Shown: positions 5,782-13,141 of the stretch, piece after piece
Numbering within the stretch: the stretch's first letter is position 1
How the letters are laid out: each line of letters starts with the position of its first letter
From: DATAFO01 sp046728935
Lineage (GTDB): Bacteria; Actinomycetota; Thermoleophilia; Solirubrobacterales; 70-9
NCBI GenBank assembly: GCA_046728935.1
Contig: JBKPFS010000166.1
Coordinates: 1-27,017, forward strand
Reading direction: 5' to 3'
Length of the DNA: 27,017 nt
Notes under the pieces: generated by a model
Database searches by the model: none
Told to the model about the DNA's origin: nothing
What the model saw: the letters and a program-made list of their open reading frames with translations, nothing else
Made by a program: the position numbers and the translations under genes

Positions 5782-7987
5782 CCAGCGCGTTGTAGTCCGG
5801 GATCCTCGCCTCCGGGGAGCGCCGCCCCGACTCGATCAGGGCGTTCCCCTCCGGCCAGTGGACCTCGACGTTGCCGGGGGCGATCTCGGCGAACCGCGCC
5901 CGGCCGTGAAGCTCCCCGACCTGGGAGCGGACGAGGACGCGCGCACCGTCGGCGATGCCGAGCCGCTCGGCGTCGGCCGCCGAGATCAGCACCGCGTCGC
6001 GCGCCGCCCCGGTGAGGGGATCGCTTCGCTCCTGGACCATGCTGTTGAACTGCTTCCCGCGCCTCGTCGCCAGCCGCAGACGGCCGTCGGCGGCGCCGCG
6101 CTCGTCCGGCGCGACCGCCGAGAAGTGCGCCTTGCCGTCGGGGGTGGGGAATTCCCAACCCGCGCACAGGTGAGGTCCGCCGTACTGGAACTGGTCGCCG
6201 CGCTCGCGCAGCCGCTCGATCCCCGCGTAGAGGGGCACCACGCGGGCGATCTCCTCGCGGATCTCCGGGGTGCCCTCGAACCGCACCCGGTCGGCGATCT
6301 CGGGCCGGGCCCTCGAGGCGAGCTCGGTCAGCACCTCCCACTCCGGCCGCGCCTCGCCGATCCTCGGCCCTGGGATCTCGGGGCTGAAGATCACTCGGCG
6401 CTCGGTGCTCGTCTGAGTCACCCCGCCGGGGATCTCGTAGCGCGTCGTCGCCGGCAGGAGCAGGGCCTCGCCGGCGGGCGGGACCAGCATCTGGCTCGAG
6501 AGCACGATGTCCATGTGGACCCGGAGCGGCACGCGCGCGAGGGCGGATCGCACGCGCTCGGGCTCGGGCAGGACCTCGAGGAAGTTGCCGCCGCAGGCCA
6601 CCAGGGCGTCGAGCTCCCCCCGTCCCGCCGCCTCGAGCATCTCCGGCGCCGTCATCCCCGGCTCGGCCGGCACCTCGAACTCCCACTGCTCGCCGAGGCG
6701 CCTCGCGCCCTCCTCGTTCACCGGGGCGCCGCCGGGGAACCCGGTCGCGTAGCAGCCCATCTCGGCGCCTCCCTGCACCCCGGAGTGGCCGCGGATCGGC
6801 ATCAGCCCGCAGCCCTCGCGGCCGACGAAGCCCTTCGCCAGGGCGAGGTTGACGATCGCGCGGACGTTGTCCTCGCCCCGATCGTGCTGGGTCACTCCCA
6901 TGGACCAGACGAAGATGGCGCGCTCGGCCTCCGCGAGCAGGCCGGCGAACGCCTCCATCTCGACGCGCGAGCTGCCGGCGGCCCGCTCCAGCGCATCCCA
7001 TTCGTTGCCCTCGAGCTGGGCGCGAAGCTCCTCGAAGCCGCTGGTGTGCTCGACGAGGAACCGCTGATCGACAGCGCCCCGCTCGATCATCGCCTTCATC
7101 GCGCCACACAGGAAGCCCAGGTCCCCGCCGACGTCGATCCCGAAGAAGCGATCGGTGATCCTGGTTCCGAACAGCGCGCTCTCCGGGTTCGAGGGCACCC
7201 AGTAGCGCTCCATGCCGGGCTCGCGATACGGGTTGACGACCGCGACCCTGGTGCCCGCCTTTTTCGCCAGGTGGAGGTACTTGGTCGTCACCGGCTGGTT
7301 GTTGGCGACGTTCGAGCCGATGAAGACGATCAGGTCGGTGCCGATCCAATCCCTGTACGCGCAGGTGGTCGCCGCCACCCCGAGCGCGTCGCGCAGCCCG
7401 TACGTGCTCGGGGAGTGGCAGACCCGCGCAGCATTGTCGATCGAGTTCGTGCCCAGCGCCCGCGCCGCCTTCTGCGCCGCGTAGTAGTTCTCGTTCGGCA
7501 TCCCGCGGCTCGTGAGGTAGAGGCCGAGGCGATCGGGTGCCGCAGCGCGCACCCGCTCCGCGGCGAGCTCGAGCGCCTCGTCCCAGGAGATCCTGCGAAA
7601 GCCCGTCTCTCCCGCGCGGCGCAGCATGGGGTACGGGAGCCGCCCGAGGTCGCGAAGCTCGGCGCCGGAGCGATCGGCGAGCGCGTCGGCATCGGCAAGC
7701 AGCGCCGGGTCGAGGGCGGGCATCGTGTTCAGGCGCAGCAGCCGCAGGCGCGCGTTGCACACGTGCACGCCGTCGATCGTCCAATCGCGAAGCCCGCTGG
7801 TGCCGAGGGAGCAGCCGTCGCAGACCCCGCGGCTGAGGATTCGCCACGCGTAGCCGGCCCGGTCGCGGTTCTCCCACGCGGCGCGGAAGACCTCACCGTA
7901 GTTGTTCGGCCGCTGCTCGCCGATCCCGAACGGCTTCCAGCTCGCCCACAGCGAGGGCGTCGGTCGTCGCTTTGGCTTTCGAAGCAT
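5756..7987 (-). CDS. FdhF/YdeP-family molybdopterin oxidoreductase (formate dehydrogenase-like alpha subunit)
   Basis: This 743-residue protein resembles the cytoplasmic FdhF/YdeP branch of the DMSO-reductase superfamily, bis-MGD enzymes that include formate dehydrogenases. No signal peptide is seen. An N-terminal cysteine group sits at 56, 59 and 77, spaced unlike the usual CX2CX3C cluster. The segment around residue 190 (ARVCHSPS) aligns with the FdhF active-site segment and has Cys190 at the Sec140 position. The C-terminal molybdopterin-binding domain includes GKQFNSM. The start is ATG 7987; the open frame reaches 8143 but would overlap divergent fdhD and lacks homology. The divergent fdhD, 18 nt away, supports a formate dehydrogenase-type role, though no electron-transfer subunit is adjacent. 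The substrate is not proven. Confidence 0.88.
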   Translation of the reverse strand: MLRKPKRRPTPSLWASWKPFGIGEQRPNNYGEVFRAAWENRDRAGYAWRILSRGVCDGCSLGTSGLRDWTIDGVHVCNARLRLLRLNTMPALDPALLADADALADRSGAELRDLGRLPYPMLRRAGETGFRRISWDEALELAAERVRAAAPDRLGLYLTSRGMPNENYYAAQKAARALGTNSIDNAARVCHSPSTYGLRDALGVAATTCAYRDWIGTDLIVFIGSNVANNQPVTTKYLHLAKKAGTRVAVVNPYREPGMERYWVPSNPESALFGTRITDRFFGIDVGGDLGFLCGAMKAMIERGAVDQRFLVEHTSGFEELRAQLEGNEWDALERAAGSSRVEMEAFAGLLAEAERAIFVWSMGVTQHDRGEDNVRAIVNLALAKGFVGREGCGLMPIRGHSGVQGGAEMGCYATGFPGGAPVNEEGARRLGEQWEFEVPAEPGMTAPEMLEAAGRGELDALVACGGNFLEVLPEPERVRSALARVPLRVHMDIVLSSQMLVPPAGEALLLPATTRYEIPGGVTQTSTERRVIFSPEIPGPRIGEARPEWEVLTELASRARPEIADRVRFEGTPEIREEIARVVPLYAGIERLRERGDQFQYGGPHLCAGWEFPTPDGKAHFSAVAPDERGAADGRLRLATRRGKQFNSMVQERSDPLTGAARDAVLISAADAERLGIADGARVLVRSQVGELHGRARFAEIAPGNVEVHWPEGNALIESGRRSPEARIPDYNALVSVEPTAE

Positions 7988-7993
7988 CCGCTC

Positions 7994-7999
7994 TAACTT
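7994..7999 (+). promoter_or_regulatory. Candidate leaderless -10 element for fdhD
   Basis: TAACTT lies exactly 6 nt before the fdhD ATG, the spacing expected if transcription begins at the start codon. The whole gap to the divergent FdhF-like gene is 18 nt, so the two promoters must overlap or lie within coding sequence. Confidence 0.5.
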
Positions 8000-8005
8000 T
8001 GGCGC

Positions 8006-8767
8006 ATGAGCGAGCCCGACGATCCCCGGATGCTGCGAGCGGTCGAGCGCGATGGCGTCGTCGACCAGGTCGCCGTTGAGGAGCCGCTCGAGATCAGGGT
8101 CGAGGGCCGGCCACTGGCCGTGACCATGCGCACCCCGGGCCACGACGAGGAGCTAGCCCTGGGCTTTCTGTACGGCGAGGGATTGATCGATGGCCCGCGC
8201 GACGCCGGCCCGCCCGCCGACTTGGCCGCCAACGCGATCGAGGTAGCGGGGCCGCTGGAGCGCGATCCCGGCGAGCGCCGCTTCTACACGACCTCCTCAT
8301 GCGGGGTCTGCGGCAAGGGGGCGCTGGAGCAGGTCGCGGTGCACGCGCCCTCGCTCCCCGCGGGCCCAACGGTCTCGCGCGAGCTGCTCGCCCGGCTGCC
8401 GGACCTCCTCGCCCAGCCCACCTTCGAGCGCACCGGCGGCCTGCACGCGACCGGCCTGTTCGATCCCGCGGGCGAGCTCCTGATCGCGCGCGAGGACGTC
8501 GGCCGCCACAACGCCATGGACAAGGTGATCGGCGCCGCCCTGCTCGAGGGACGCGTGCCGCTGCACGGCCTCGTGCTGTGCGTCAGCGGGCGCCTCGCCT
8601 TCGAGCTGGTTCAGAAGGCCGCCGTCGCCGGGGCGCCGCTTCTGGTGGGCGTCGGCGCGCCGACGTCGCTCGCGATCGAGCTGGCGCGCGACCGCGGGAT
8701 GACCCTGTGCGGCTTCGCCCGCGAGGGGCACGTGAACGTCTACGCGGGACCGGAGCGCGTCGCCTAG
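8006..8767 (+). CDS. fdhD: FdhD, formate dehydrogenase accessory sulfurtransferase
   Basis: This 253-residue protein should carry sulfur from a cysteine desulfurase to the bis-MGD cofactor, needed for formate dehydrogenase activity. The SSCGVCGKGALE segment holds the two sulfur-transfer cysteines at 99 and 102 (Cys121/Cys124 in E. coli). EDVGRHNAMDKVIG in the middle is the family's strongest signature. It is divergent from the FdhF-like gene with an 18-nt gap, supporting that enzyme as its client. There is no SD; TAACTT 6 nt upstream suggests a leaderless transcript. Its TAG stop directly abuts the stop of the convergent cyd operon. Confidence 0.95.
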   Translation: MSEPDDPRMLRAVERDGVVDQVAVEEPLEIRVEGRPLAVTMRTPGHDEELALGFLYGEGLIDGPRDAGPPADLAANAIEVAGPLERDPGERRFYTTSSCGVCGKGALEQVAVHAPSLPAGPTVSRELLARLPDLLAQPTFERTGGLHATGLFDPAGELLIAREDVGRHNAMDKVIGAALLEGRVPLHGLVLCVSGRLAFELVQKAAVAGAPLLVGVGAPTSLAIELARDRGMTLCGFAREGHVNVYAGPERVA

Positions 8768-8953
8768 CTACTCGCGGTCGTCGTCCCCGGACAGATATTC
8801 CGGGGTCGCGATCGTGAACGTGCCGAGCGAGATGAAGAGGATGATGAGCGCCACGCCAAGGATCCTGGTGACGGTGACGTTGAAGGCGAGCATCAAGACG
8901 ATGCCGAGGACGAACGAGGCGAGCGTCGCCCGCAGCAGCCGCGACTCGTTCAT
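8768..8953 (-). CDS. Small two-helix membrane protein, third gene of the cyd operon
   Basis: This 61-residue protein has two predicted membrane helices (about 8-26 and 31-50), a short N-terminus with Arg residues and an acidic tail ending GDDDRE. The ATG overlaps the cydB stop as ATGA, so it is translationally coupled to the oxidase genes. The order cydA-cydB-small protein resembles oxidases with a CydX, CydS or CydH subunit, but those have a single helix and I see no sequence match. It may be an oxidase accessory subunit or assembly factor; this is inference from context. It ends flush against fdhD. Confidence 0.75.
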   Translation of the reverse strand: MNESRLLRATLASFVLGIVLMLAFNVTVTRILGVALIILFISLGTFTIATPEYLSGDDDRE

Positions 8954-9996
8954 TCGCCGTCTCCGCGCCGATCGCCGGCTGTGATCGGTCGGAACTCCGT
9001 ATCGAGGCGACCCTGGAGCACCAGCCGGTAGAGCAGAGTGAGCGCCGGCACGAGCACCAGCAGACCGACCGCGACCGAGATCAGGAGCGCGACCAGGGTG
9101 GAATCCCCGGCGGCGGCCTGATCGAGGGTGAGCTCGCCGGGTAGGAAGTCGGGCCGCTGCGCCAGGGCCCATCCGGCGACGATCGCTCCCACGGCAGCGG
9201 CCGAGGTGAACCGAGCGATCGCGAATTGCCCCCGCCAGACGAGCGCCAGGGTGACGACGCCGGCGAGCGCGGAGGCGATGACCATCGCCAGGCCGCCGCC
9301 CGAGGTGAGGCCGTCGTACAGAGGATGTGCGTCCTCGTGGACCACGAACAGGCCGGCGATCGCCAGCGCTCCAGCGATCACCCCGGCGCCCAACGCGCGG
9401 ACGCGGAACGCGCGCACGAGGTCCGTGAGGTCGGAGCGCTCCGCGTCCGCGGCCAGGAACACCGCGGCGACGTAGGCGCCGCTTGCCACCGCCAGCACCC
9501 CGATGAAGATCGAGGTGGCGCCGGTCCAGCTCGAGATCGCATCGCCGCCGCCCTCCGCGGGGACCTGGCCCGACGCGACGGCGCCGATCGTCGCGCCGAG
9601 GAAGAACGGGATCAGGACCGAGGCCAGGGCGAAGGTGGCCCCGAGCAGCCGCGCCTCGGAGATCGTCGCCGCCTCGCCGCGAAGGGCGAACGCGGCGCCT
9701 CGGAAGATGATCCCGACCCCGGCGAGGAAGATCGGCACGTAAAGGGTCTCCATCACCGGGCCGAAGGCGTTGGGGAAGGCGGTCCAGAAGACCACCAGGA
9801 CGAAGATCAGCCAGACGTGATTCGCCTCCCAGACCGGCCCCATCGAGCGCTTCACGAGTCCTCGCAGCCGGGCGCCGCGCTCGGCACCGCCGGCTGTGAG
9901 GTCCCAGAACCCGGCGCCGAAGTCCGCGCCGCCGAGGATCGCGTAGGCGGTCAGGCCGAGCCCCAGCAGGGCGAGCGCGAGGTCCTCGAGGATCAT
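8950..9996 (-). CDS. cydB: Cytochrome bd-type quinol oxidase subunit II
   Basis: This 348-residue integral membrane protein is the second subunit of a bd-type oxidase, which oxidises quinol and reduces oxygen to water. The family signature near the N-terminus is GGADFGAGFWDL, followed by WEANHVWLIF and alternating hydrophobic helices throughout (eight to nine). The start is ATG 9996, in an ATGA overlap with the cydA stop and preceded by a G-rich stretch that can act as SD. The open frame extends to 10290 in a reading antisense to nothing but inside cydA, without homology. It overlaps the next small gene in the same way. Confidence 0.94.
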   Translation of the reverse strand: MILEDLALALLGLGLTAYAILGGADFGAGFWDLTAGGAERGARLRGLVKRSMGPVWEANHVWLIFVLVVFWTAFPNAFGPVMETLYVPIFLAGVGIIFRGAAFALRGEAATISEARLLGATFALASVLIPFFLGATIGAVASGQVPAEGGGDAISSWTGATSIFIGVLAVASGAYVAAVFLAADAERSDLTDLVRAFRVRALGAGVIAGALAIAGLFVVHEDAHPLYDGLTSGGGLAMVIASALAGVVTLALVWRGQFAIARFTSAAAVGAIVAGWALAQRPDFLPGELTLDQAAAGDSTLVALLISVAVGLLVLVPALTLLYRLVLQGRLDTEFRPITAGDRRGDGE

Positions 9997-11327
9997 CGCG
10001 TCCCCCCGACCTCGAGCTCGACCGGACGCCGCGCCAGCCGGCGGAGCAGGAAGAGCACGATCAGCGCGACCGCGAGGTAGACGATCGCGAGGGTCGCGTA
10101 GCCGATGGGGATGCCGTCGGCGCCGGTCACCGCCTCCGACGTGCGCATCACGCGATAGACGATCCACGGCTGGCGCCCGACCTCGGTGACGACCCATCCC
10201 GCGATCAGCGCGACGAGTGCCGCCGGCCCCGCCGCGACGACGGCGCGGTAGAACCAGGGCGATCGGGGCACCCGGCGCCGCCGCCACCACAGCACGAGGT
10301 AGCCGACCCCGAGCAGGGCCAGAGCGGTGCCGATACCCACCATCACCTGGAAGCTGTTGCGGACGATCCCGACCGGAGGGCGATCGCCCGCGGGCACGGC
10401 GTCGAGGCCCTCGATCGTCGCGTCCGGATCATGGTCGGCGAGCAGCGAGAGCCCGTCCGGGATCGAGATCCCGCCGTGGACCCCGCCGTCGAAGTAGATC
10501 CCGCCGAGGGTGAGGTCGGCCCCCTTCGTCGTCCGGTCGAGGCCCTCGAACGCAGCGAGCTTGGTCTGTTGCTTGTCGGCGACCGTGCGCGCCGCCCAGT
10601 CCCCGACCACGACCTGCATCGGCGCGGCGAGCGCTGCGACCGTGAGCGGCACGATCAGGGCGACCCGGTGGTAGCGATCGCGTTTGCCGTGCAGCCATGC
10701 CCAGGCGTAGACGCCGGCGACGAGGAACCCGACGACCAGGTAGCCGGCGAGGTACATGTGGACCAGCTCGTGCCAGAGGTTGTCGTTGAACAGCGCCGCG
10801 AACGGCTTCACGTCGGTCACCTCTCCGGCGGCGCTGAGCTCGAACCCGGTGGGGTTGTTCATCCACCCGTTGACGGCGATGACCATCATCGATCCCGTGA
10901 TCCCGGTGATCACGATTGGAATCCCCATCAGGAAGTGGGCCCTCGGCGCGAGCCGGTCCCAGCCGTAGACGTAGATCGCGATGAAGATCGCCTCGATGAA
11001 GAACGAGAATCCCTCGAGGCCGAAGGCCAGCCCGAAGACCTCACCGAACCTCTCCATCCACCGCGGCCACAGCAGGCCGAGCTCGAAGGAGAGGATCGTC
11101 CCGCTGACGACCCCGACCGCGAACAGGATCAGCATCACCTTCGACCAGCGCTTGGCGACCGCCTTGTAGACCGGGTCGCCGGTCCGCAGGTGGATCCCGT
11201 CCATGAACAGGACGATCGCCGGGAAGGCGATGCCGAAGCAGACCAGCGGGATGTGGACGGCAAACGAGAGCGCCTGCATCTCGCGCGCCTCGAGCAGGTA
11301 GTCCAACTTGGCCCCGCATCCTCGCAC
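9993..11327 (-). CDS. cydA: Cytochrome bd-type quinol oxidase subunit I
   Basis: This 444-residue membrane protein binds the hemes and quinol. Expected residues are present: a heme-ligand His in FAVHIP near residue 24, the two acidic residues of the proton path in GLEGFSFFIEA, a His in WHELVHMYLAGY for heme b558, Met in SFQVMVGIG, and the GRQPWIVYRVMRT motif near the C-terminus. The Q-loop is short, as in CioA-like oxidases. GTG 11327 gives a few extra N-terminal residues; TTG 11306 is an alternative start and neither has an ideal SD. The gene is divergent from rpe with a palindrome just upstream. Confidence 0.94.
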   Translation of the reverse strand: MRGCGAKLDYLLEAREMQALSFAVHIPLVCFGIAFPAIVLFMDGIHLRTGDPVYKAVAKRWSKVMLILFAVGVVSGTILSFELGLLWPRWMERFGEVFGLAFGLEGFSFFIEAIFIAIYVYGWDRLAPRAHFLMGIPIVITGITGSMMVIAVNGWMNNPTGFELSAAGEVTDVKPFAALFNDNLWHELVHMYLAGYLVVGFLVAGVYAWAWLHGKRDRYHRVALIVPLTVAALAAPMQVVVGDWAARTVADKQQTKLAAFEGLDRTTKGADLTLGGIYFDGGVHGGISIPDGLSLLADHDPDATIEGLDAVPAGDRPPVGIVRNSFQVMVGIGTALALLGVGYLVLWWRRRRVPRSPWFYRAVVAAGPAALVALIAGWVVTEVGRQPWIVYRVMRTSEAVTGADGIPIGYATLAIVYLAVALIVLFLLRRLARRPVELEVGGTR

Positions 11328-11329
11328 GC

Positions 11330-11341
11330 CCGTCGCGACGG
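11330..11341. promoter_or_regulatory. 12-bp perfect palindrome upstream of cydA
   Basis: CCGTCGCGACGG is a perfect inverted repeat directly upstream of the cydA start and within the cydA-rpe divergent gap. It could be an operator for the oxidase operon. Short GC palindromes also arise by chance in such DNA. Confidence 0.3.
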
Positions 11342-11365
11342 CAACGTCCTAGGGCCGCCTGCCGC

Positions 11366-11371
11366 TAGGTT
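11366..11371 (+). promoter_or_regulatory. Candidate -10 element for rpe
   Basis: TAGGTT lies 8 nt before the TTG start of rpe with no SD between, fitting a leader of 0-2 nt. Confidence 0.4.
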
Positions 11372-11379
11372 GCGCACCG

Positions 11380-12087
11380 TTGGCGAGCGGCGCGCACTGG
11401 CAGAGATGGGTCCGTGGGTTCGAGGTCGAGCCGTCGCTCTACGCCGCCGACTTCGCCCGGCTCGGGGCGCAGATCGAAGCCCTGCTCGACGCCGGGGCGC
11501 TCGTCTTCCACTTCGACGTCGGCGACGGGCGCTTCGTGGAGCCGGTGACGATGGGACCGATCGTGCTGGAGTCGATCGCGCCGCTGATCCACGAGCGGCG
11601 AGGCATCGTGGACTGCCACCTGATGGTGGCCGACCCCGAGCACCACATCCCGCAGCTCGCCGCCGCCGGTGGCGACAGCGTCACGTTCCACGTCGAGGCG
11701 ACCGATCACCCGGAGCGGACAATCGAGGCGGCACGCGCGCTCGACCTCGGGGTGGGGATCGCGCTCAACCCGGACACCGCCCTCGAGCGGATCCTCGACC
11801 CAGCGGAGGCGGCGGACTTCGTGCTCTGCATGAGCATCCATCCCGGCTACTCCGGACAGCGGTTCATGCCGGAGTCGCTCGAGCGGATCGCCTTCCTGCG
11901 CGAGCGCCTGCCCGAGCGCGTGCTGGTGCAGGTCGACGGCGGCATCGACGAGGCGAACGCGTCCGCGGTCGCCGAGGCGGGCGCGCGGCTGATCGTCGCC
12001 GGGAGCGCGATCTTCGGTGCGCCGGTCATCGCGGCCGCGTACCGGCGTCTTCGCGCCGACGTAGACTCGGCACGAGCGGAGAGTTAG
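11380..12087 (+). CDS. rpe: Ribulose-phosphate 3-epimerase
   Basis: This 235-residue TIM-barrel enzyme interconverts ribulose-5-phosphate and xylulose-5-phosphate, linking the oxidative and non-oxidative pentose phosphate branches. Metal-site motifs are HFDVGDG at 44-50 (His44, Asp46), DCHLMV at 79-83 and QVDGGI near 187; the loop usually reading NPGFGGQ appears as HPGYSGQ. The canonical Met of HxDxMDG is Gly48 here, so it is a somewhat divergent member. TTG 11380 is the first start in frame, with a TAGGTT hexamer 8 nt upstream. It opens the rpe-glucokinase-gnd-pgl run. Confidence 0.87.
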   Translation: MASGAHWQRWVRGFEVEPSLYAADFARLGAQIEALLDAGALVFHFDVGDGRFVEPVTMGPIVLESIAPLIHERRGIVDCHLMVADPEHHIPQLAAAGGDSVTFHVEATDHPERTIEAARALDLGVGIALNPDTALERILDPAEAADFVLCMSIHPGYSGQRFMPESLERIAFLRERLPERVLVQVDGGIDEANASAVAEAGARLIVAGSAIFGAPVIAAAYRRLRADVDSARAES

Positions 12088-12109
12088 TGCCTCGCCAACC
12101 GATCCAGAC

Positions 12110-13114
12110 GTGACCTCTGAAGGCGCCCGCGGGGGCATCGATCTCGGCGGGACGAAGATCCAGGCCGCCGTCGTCGACGCCGAGAGCCGAGTGCTGGGCG
12201 ACGCTCGCGAGCCGACCCCTACCAGCGGCGGCCCCGCCGACGTGTCCGCCGCGATGGTCGAGGCGCTGCGTAAGGCGGCGGAGTCCGCCGGCGTCGAGCC
12301 GGCAGAGCTCGACGGTATCGGTGTCGGCGCTCCCGGCGCCGTGGATGCCAGCGGTGCCGTGTCCGGCGCCGTCAACCTGCCGGGATGGGAGCGCTCGTTT
12401 CCGCTCCGCGAGCAGCTCTCGGAGGCGCTGGGGACCGAGGTCCGGATCGGCAATGACGTCCAGGTGGCGACCGACGCGGAGTTCCGCCTCGGCGCCGCAC
12501 GTCCCTACGACTCCCTGCTCGGAGTTTTCTGGGGCACCGGCGTGGGAGGCGGGATCGTGCTCGAGGGCCGCGATTGGGTCGGTCGCGGCGCTGCCGGCGA
12601 GATCGGCCACATGGTCGTCGAGATGGGCGGGGCCCGCTGTCCCTGCGGGCGCCGGGGCTGCATGGAGGCCTACGCCGGGCGCCGACCGATGGAGGAGGAG
12701 GCGCGCCGCCTTCACGAGGCGGGCGAGCACACCGTGCTCTTCAAGATCATGAAGAAGAAGGGGCACGACCGGCTCAAGAGCGGGGTCTGGGAGCAGGCCC
12801 TGAAGGAGGGGGACGAGGTGGCCGAGCGGCTGCTCGACCGCGCCGTGAAGGCGCTCGGCGCAGGGATCGCGTCGGCGGTCAACCTCCTCGACGTCGAGGC
12901 GGTGATCATCGGCGGCGGGCTCGGGGTGCGGTTGGGAGAGCCGTTTCGCGAGCGGATCGAGCGGCAGATGGCGAAGCACCTGTTCGTCGACGAGCGTCCG
13001 CCGGCGGTCCACGTCGCGGAGCTCGGGGACCTCGGAGGGGCGATCGGAGCGACGCTGCTCTTCGCCGAGGGGCCGGACGGCCAGCCGGGCAGCGCCGAGG
13101 CGCCCACTGCTTAG
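12110..13114 (+). CDS. ROK-family glucokinase
   Basis: This 334-residue sugar kinase has the ATP-binding GIDLGGTKIQAA motif at 9-20, the catalytic Asp116 in IGND, GTGVGGG at 142-148 and the ROK zinc motif (His167, then CPCGRRGC with Cys177, Cys179 and Cys184). ROK kinases phosphorylate glucose or related sugars with ATP or polyphosphate; its place among zwf, gnd and pgl, near a disaccharide phosphorylase, supports glucose as substrate. A stretch at about 206-240 is lysine-rich and longer than in many ROK kinases. GTG 12110 follows the rpe stop by 22 nt, with no clear SD. A transcriptional-repressor ROK is unlikely since no N-terminal helix-turn-helix is present. Confidence 0.88.
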   Translation: MTSEGARGGIDLGGTKIQAAVVDAESRVLGDAREPTPTSGGPADVSAAMVEALRKAAESAGVEPAELDGIGVGAPGAVDASGAVSGAVNLPGWERSFPLREQLSEALGTEVRIGNDVQVATDAEFRLGAARPYDSLLGVFWGTGVGGGIVLEGRDWVGRGAAGEIGHMVVEMGGARCPCGRRGCMEAYAGRRPMEEEARRLHEAGEHTVLFKIMKKKGHDRLKSGVWEQALKEGDEVAERLLDRAVKALGAGIASAVNLLDVEAVIIGGGLGVRLGEPFRERIERQMAKHLFVDERPPAVHVAELGDLGGAIGATLLFAEGPDGQPGSAEAPTA

Positions 13115-13129
13115 CGCCTAGTACGCATT

Positions 13130-13135
13130 TAGTAT
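13130..13135 (+). promoter_or_regulatory. Candidate leaderless -10 element for gnd
   Basis: TAGTAT lies exactly 6 nt before the GTG of gnd in the 27-nt gap after the glucokinase gene. No SD is present. gnd-pgl may therefore have its own start point. Confidence 0.45.
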
Positions 13136-13141
13136 CCGAGC

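Noticed and set aside
5756..7987. Selenocysteine in the FdhF-like protein
   Set aside because: The active-site position is an ordinary cysteine codon; no in-frame TGA is needed to read through.
5858..7996. 712-residue plus-strand open frame
   Set aside because: Antisense to the FdhF-like gene; its translation is a low-complexity reading with no recognisable domain.
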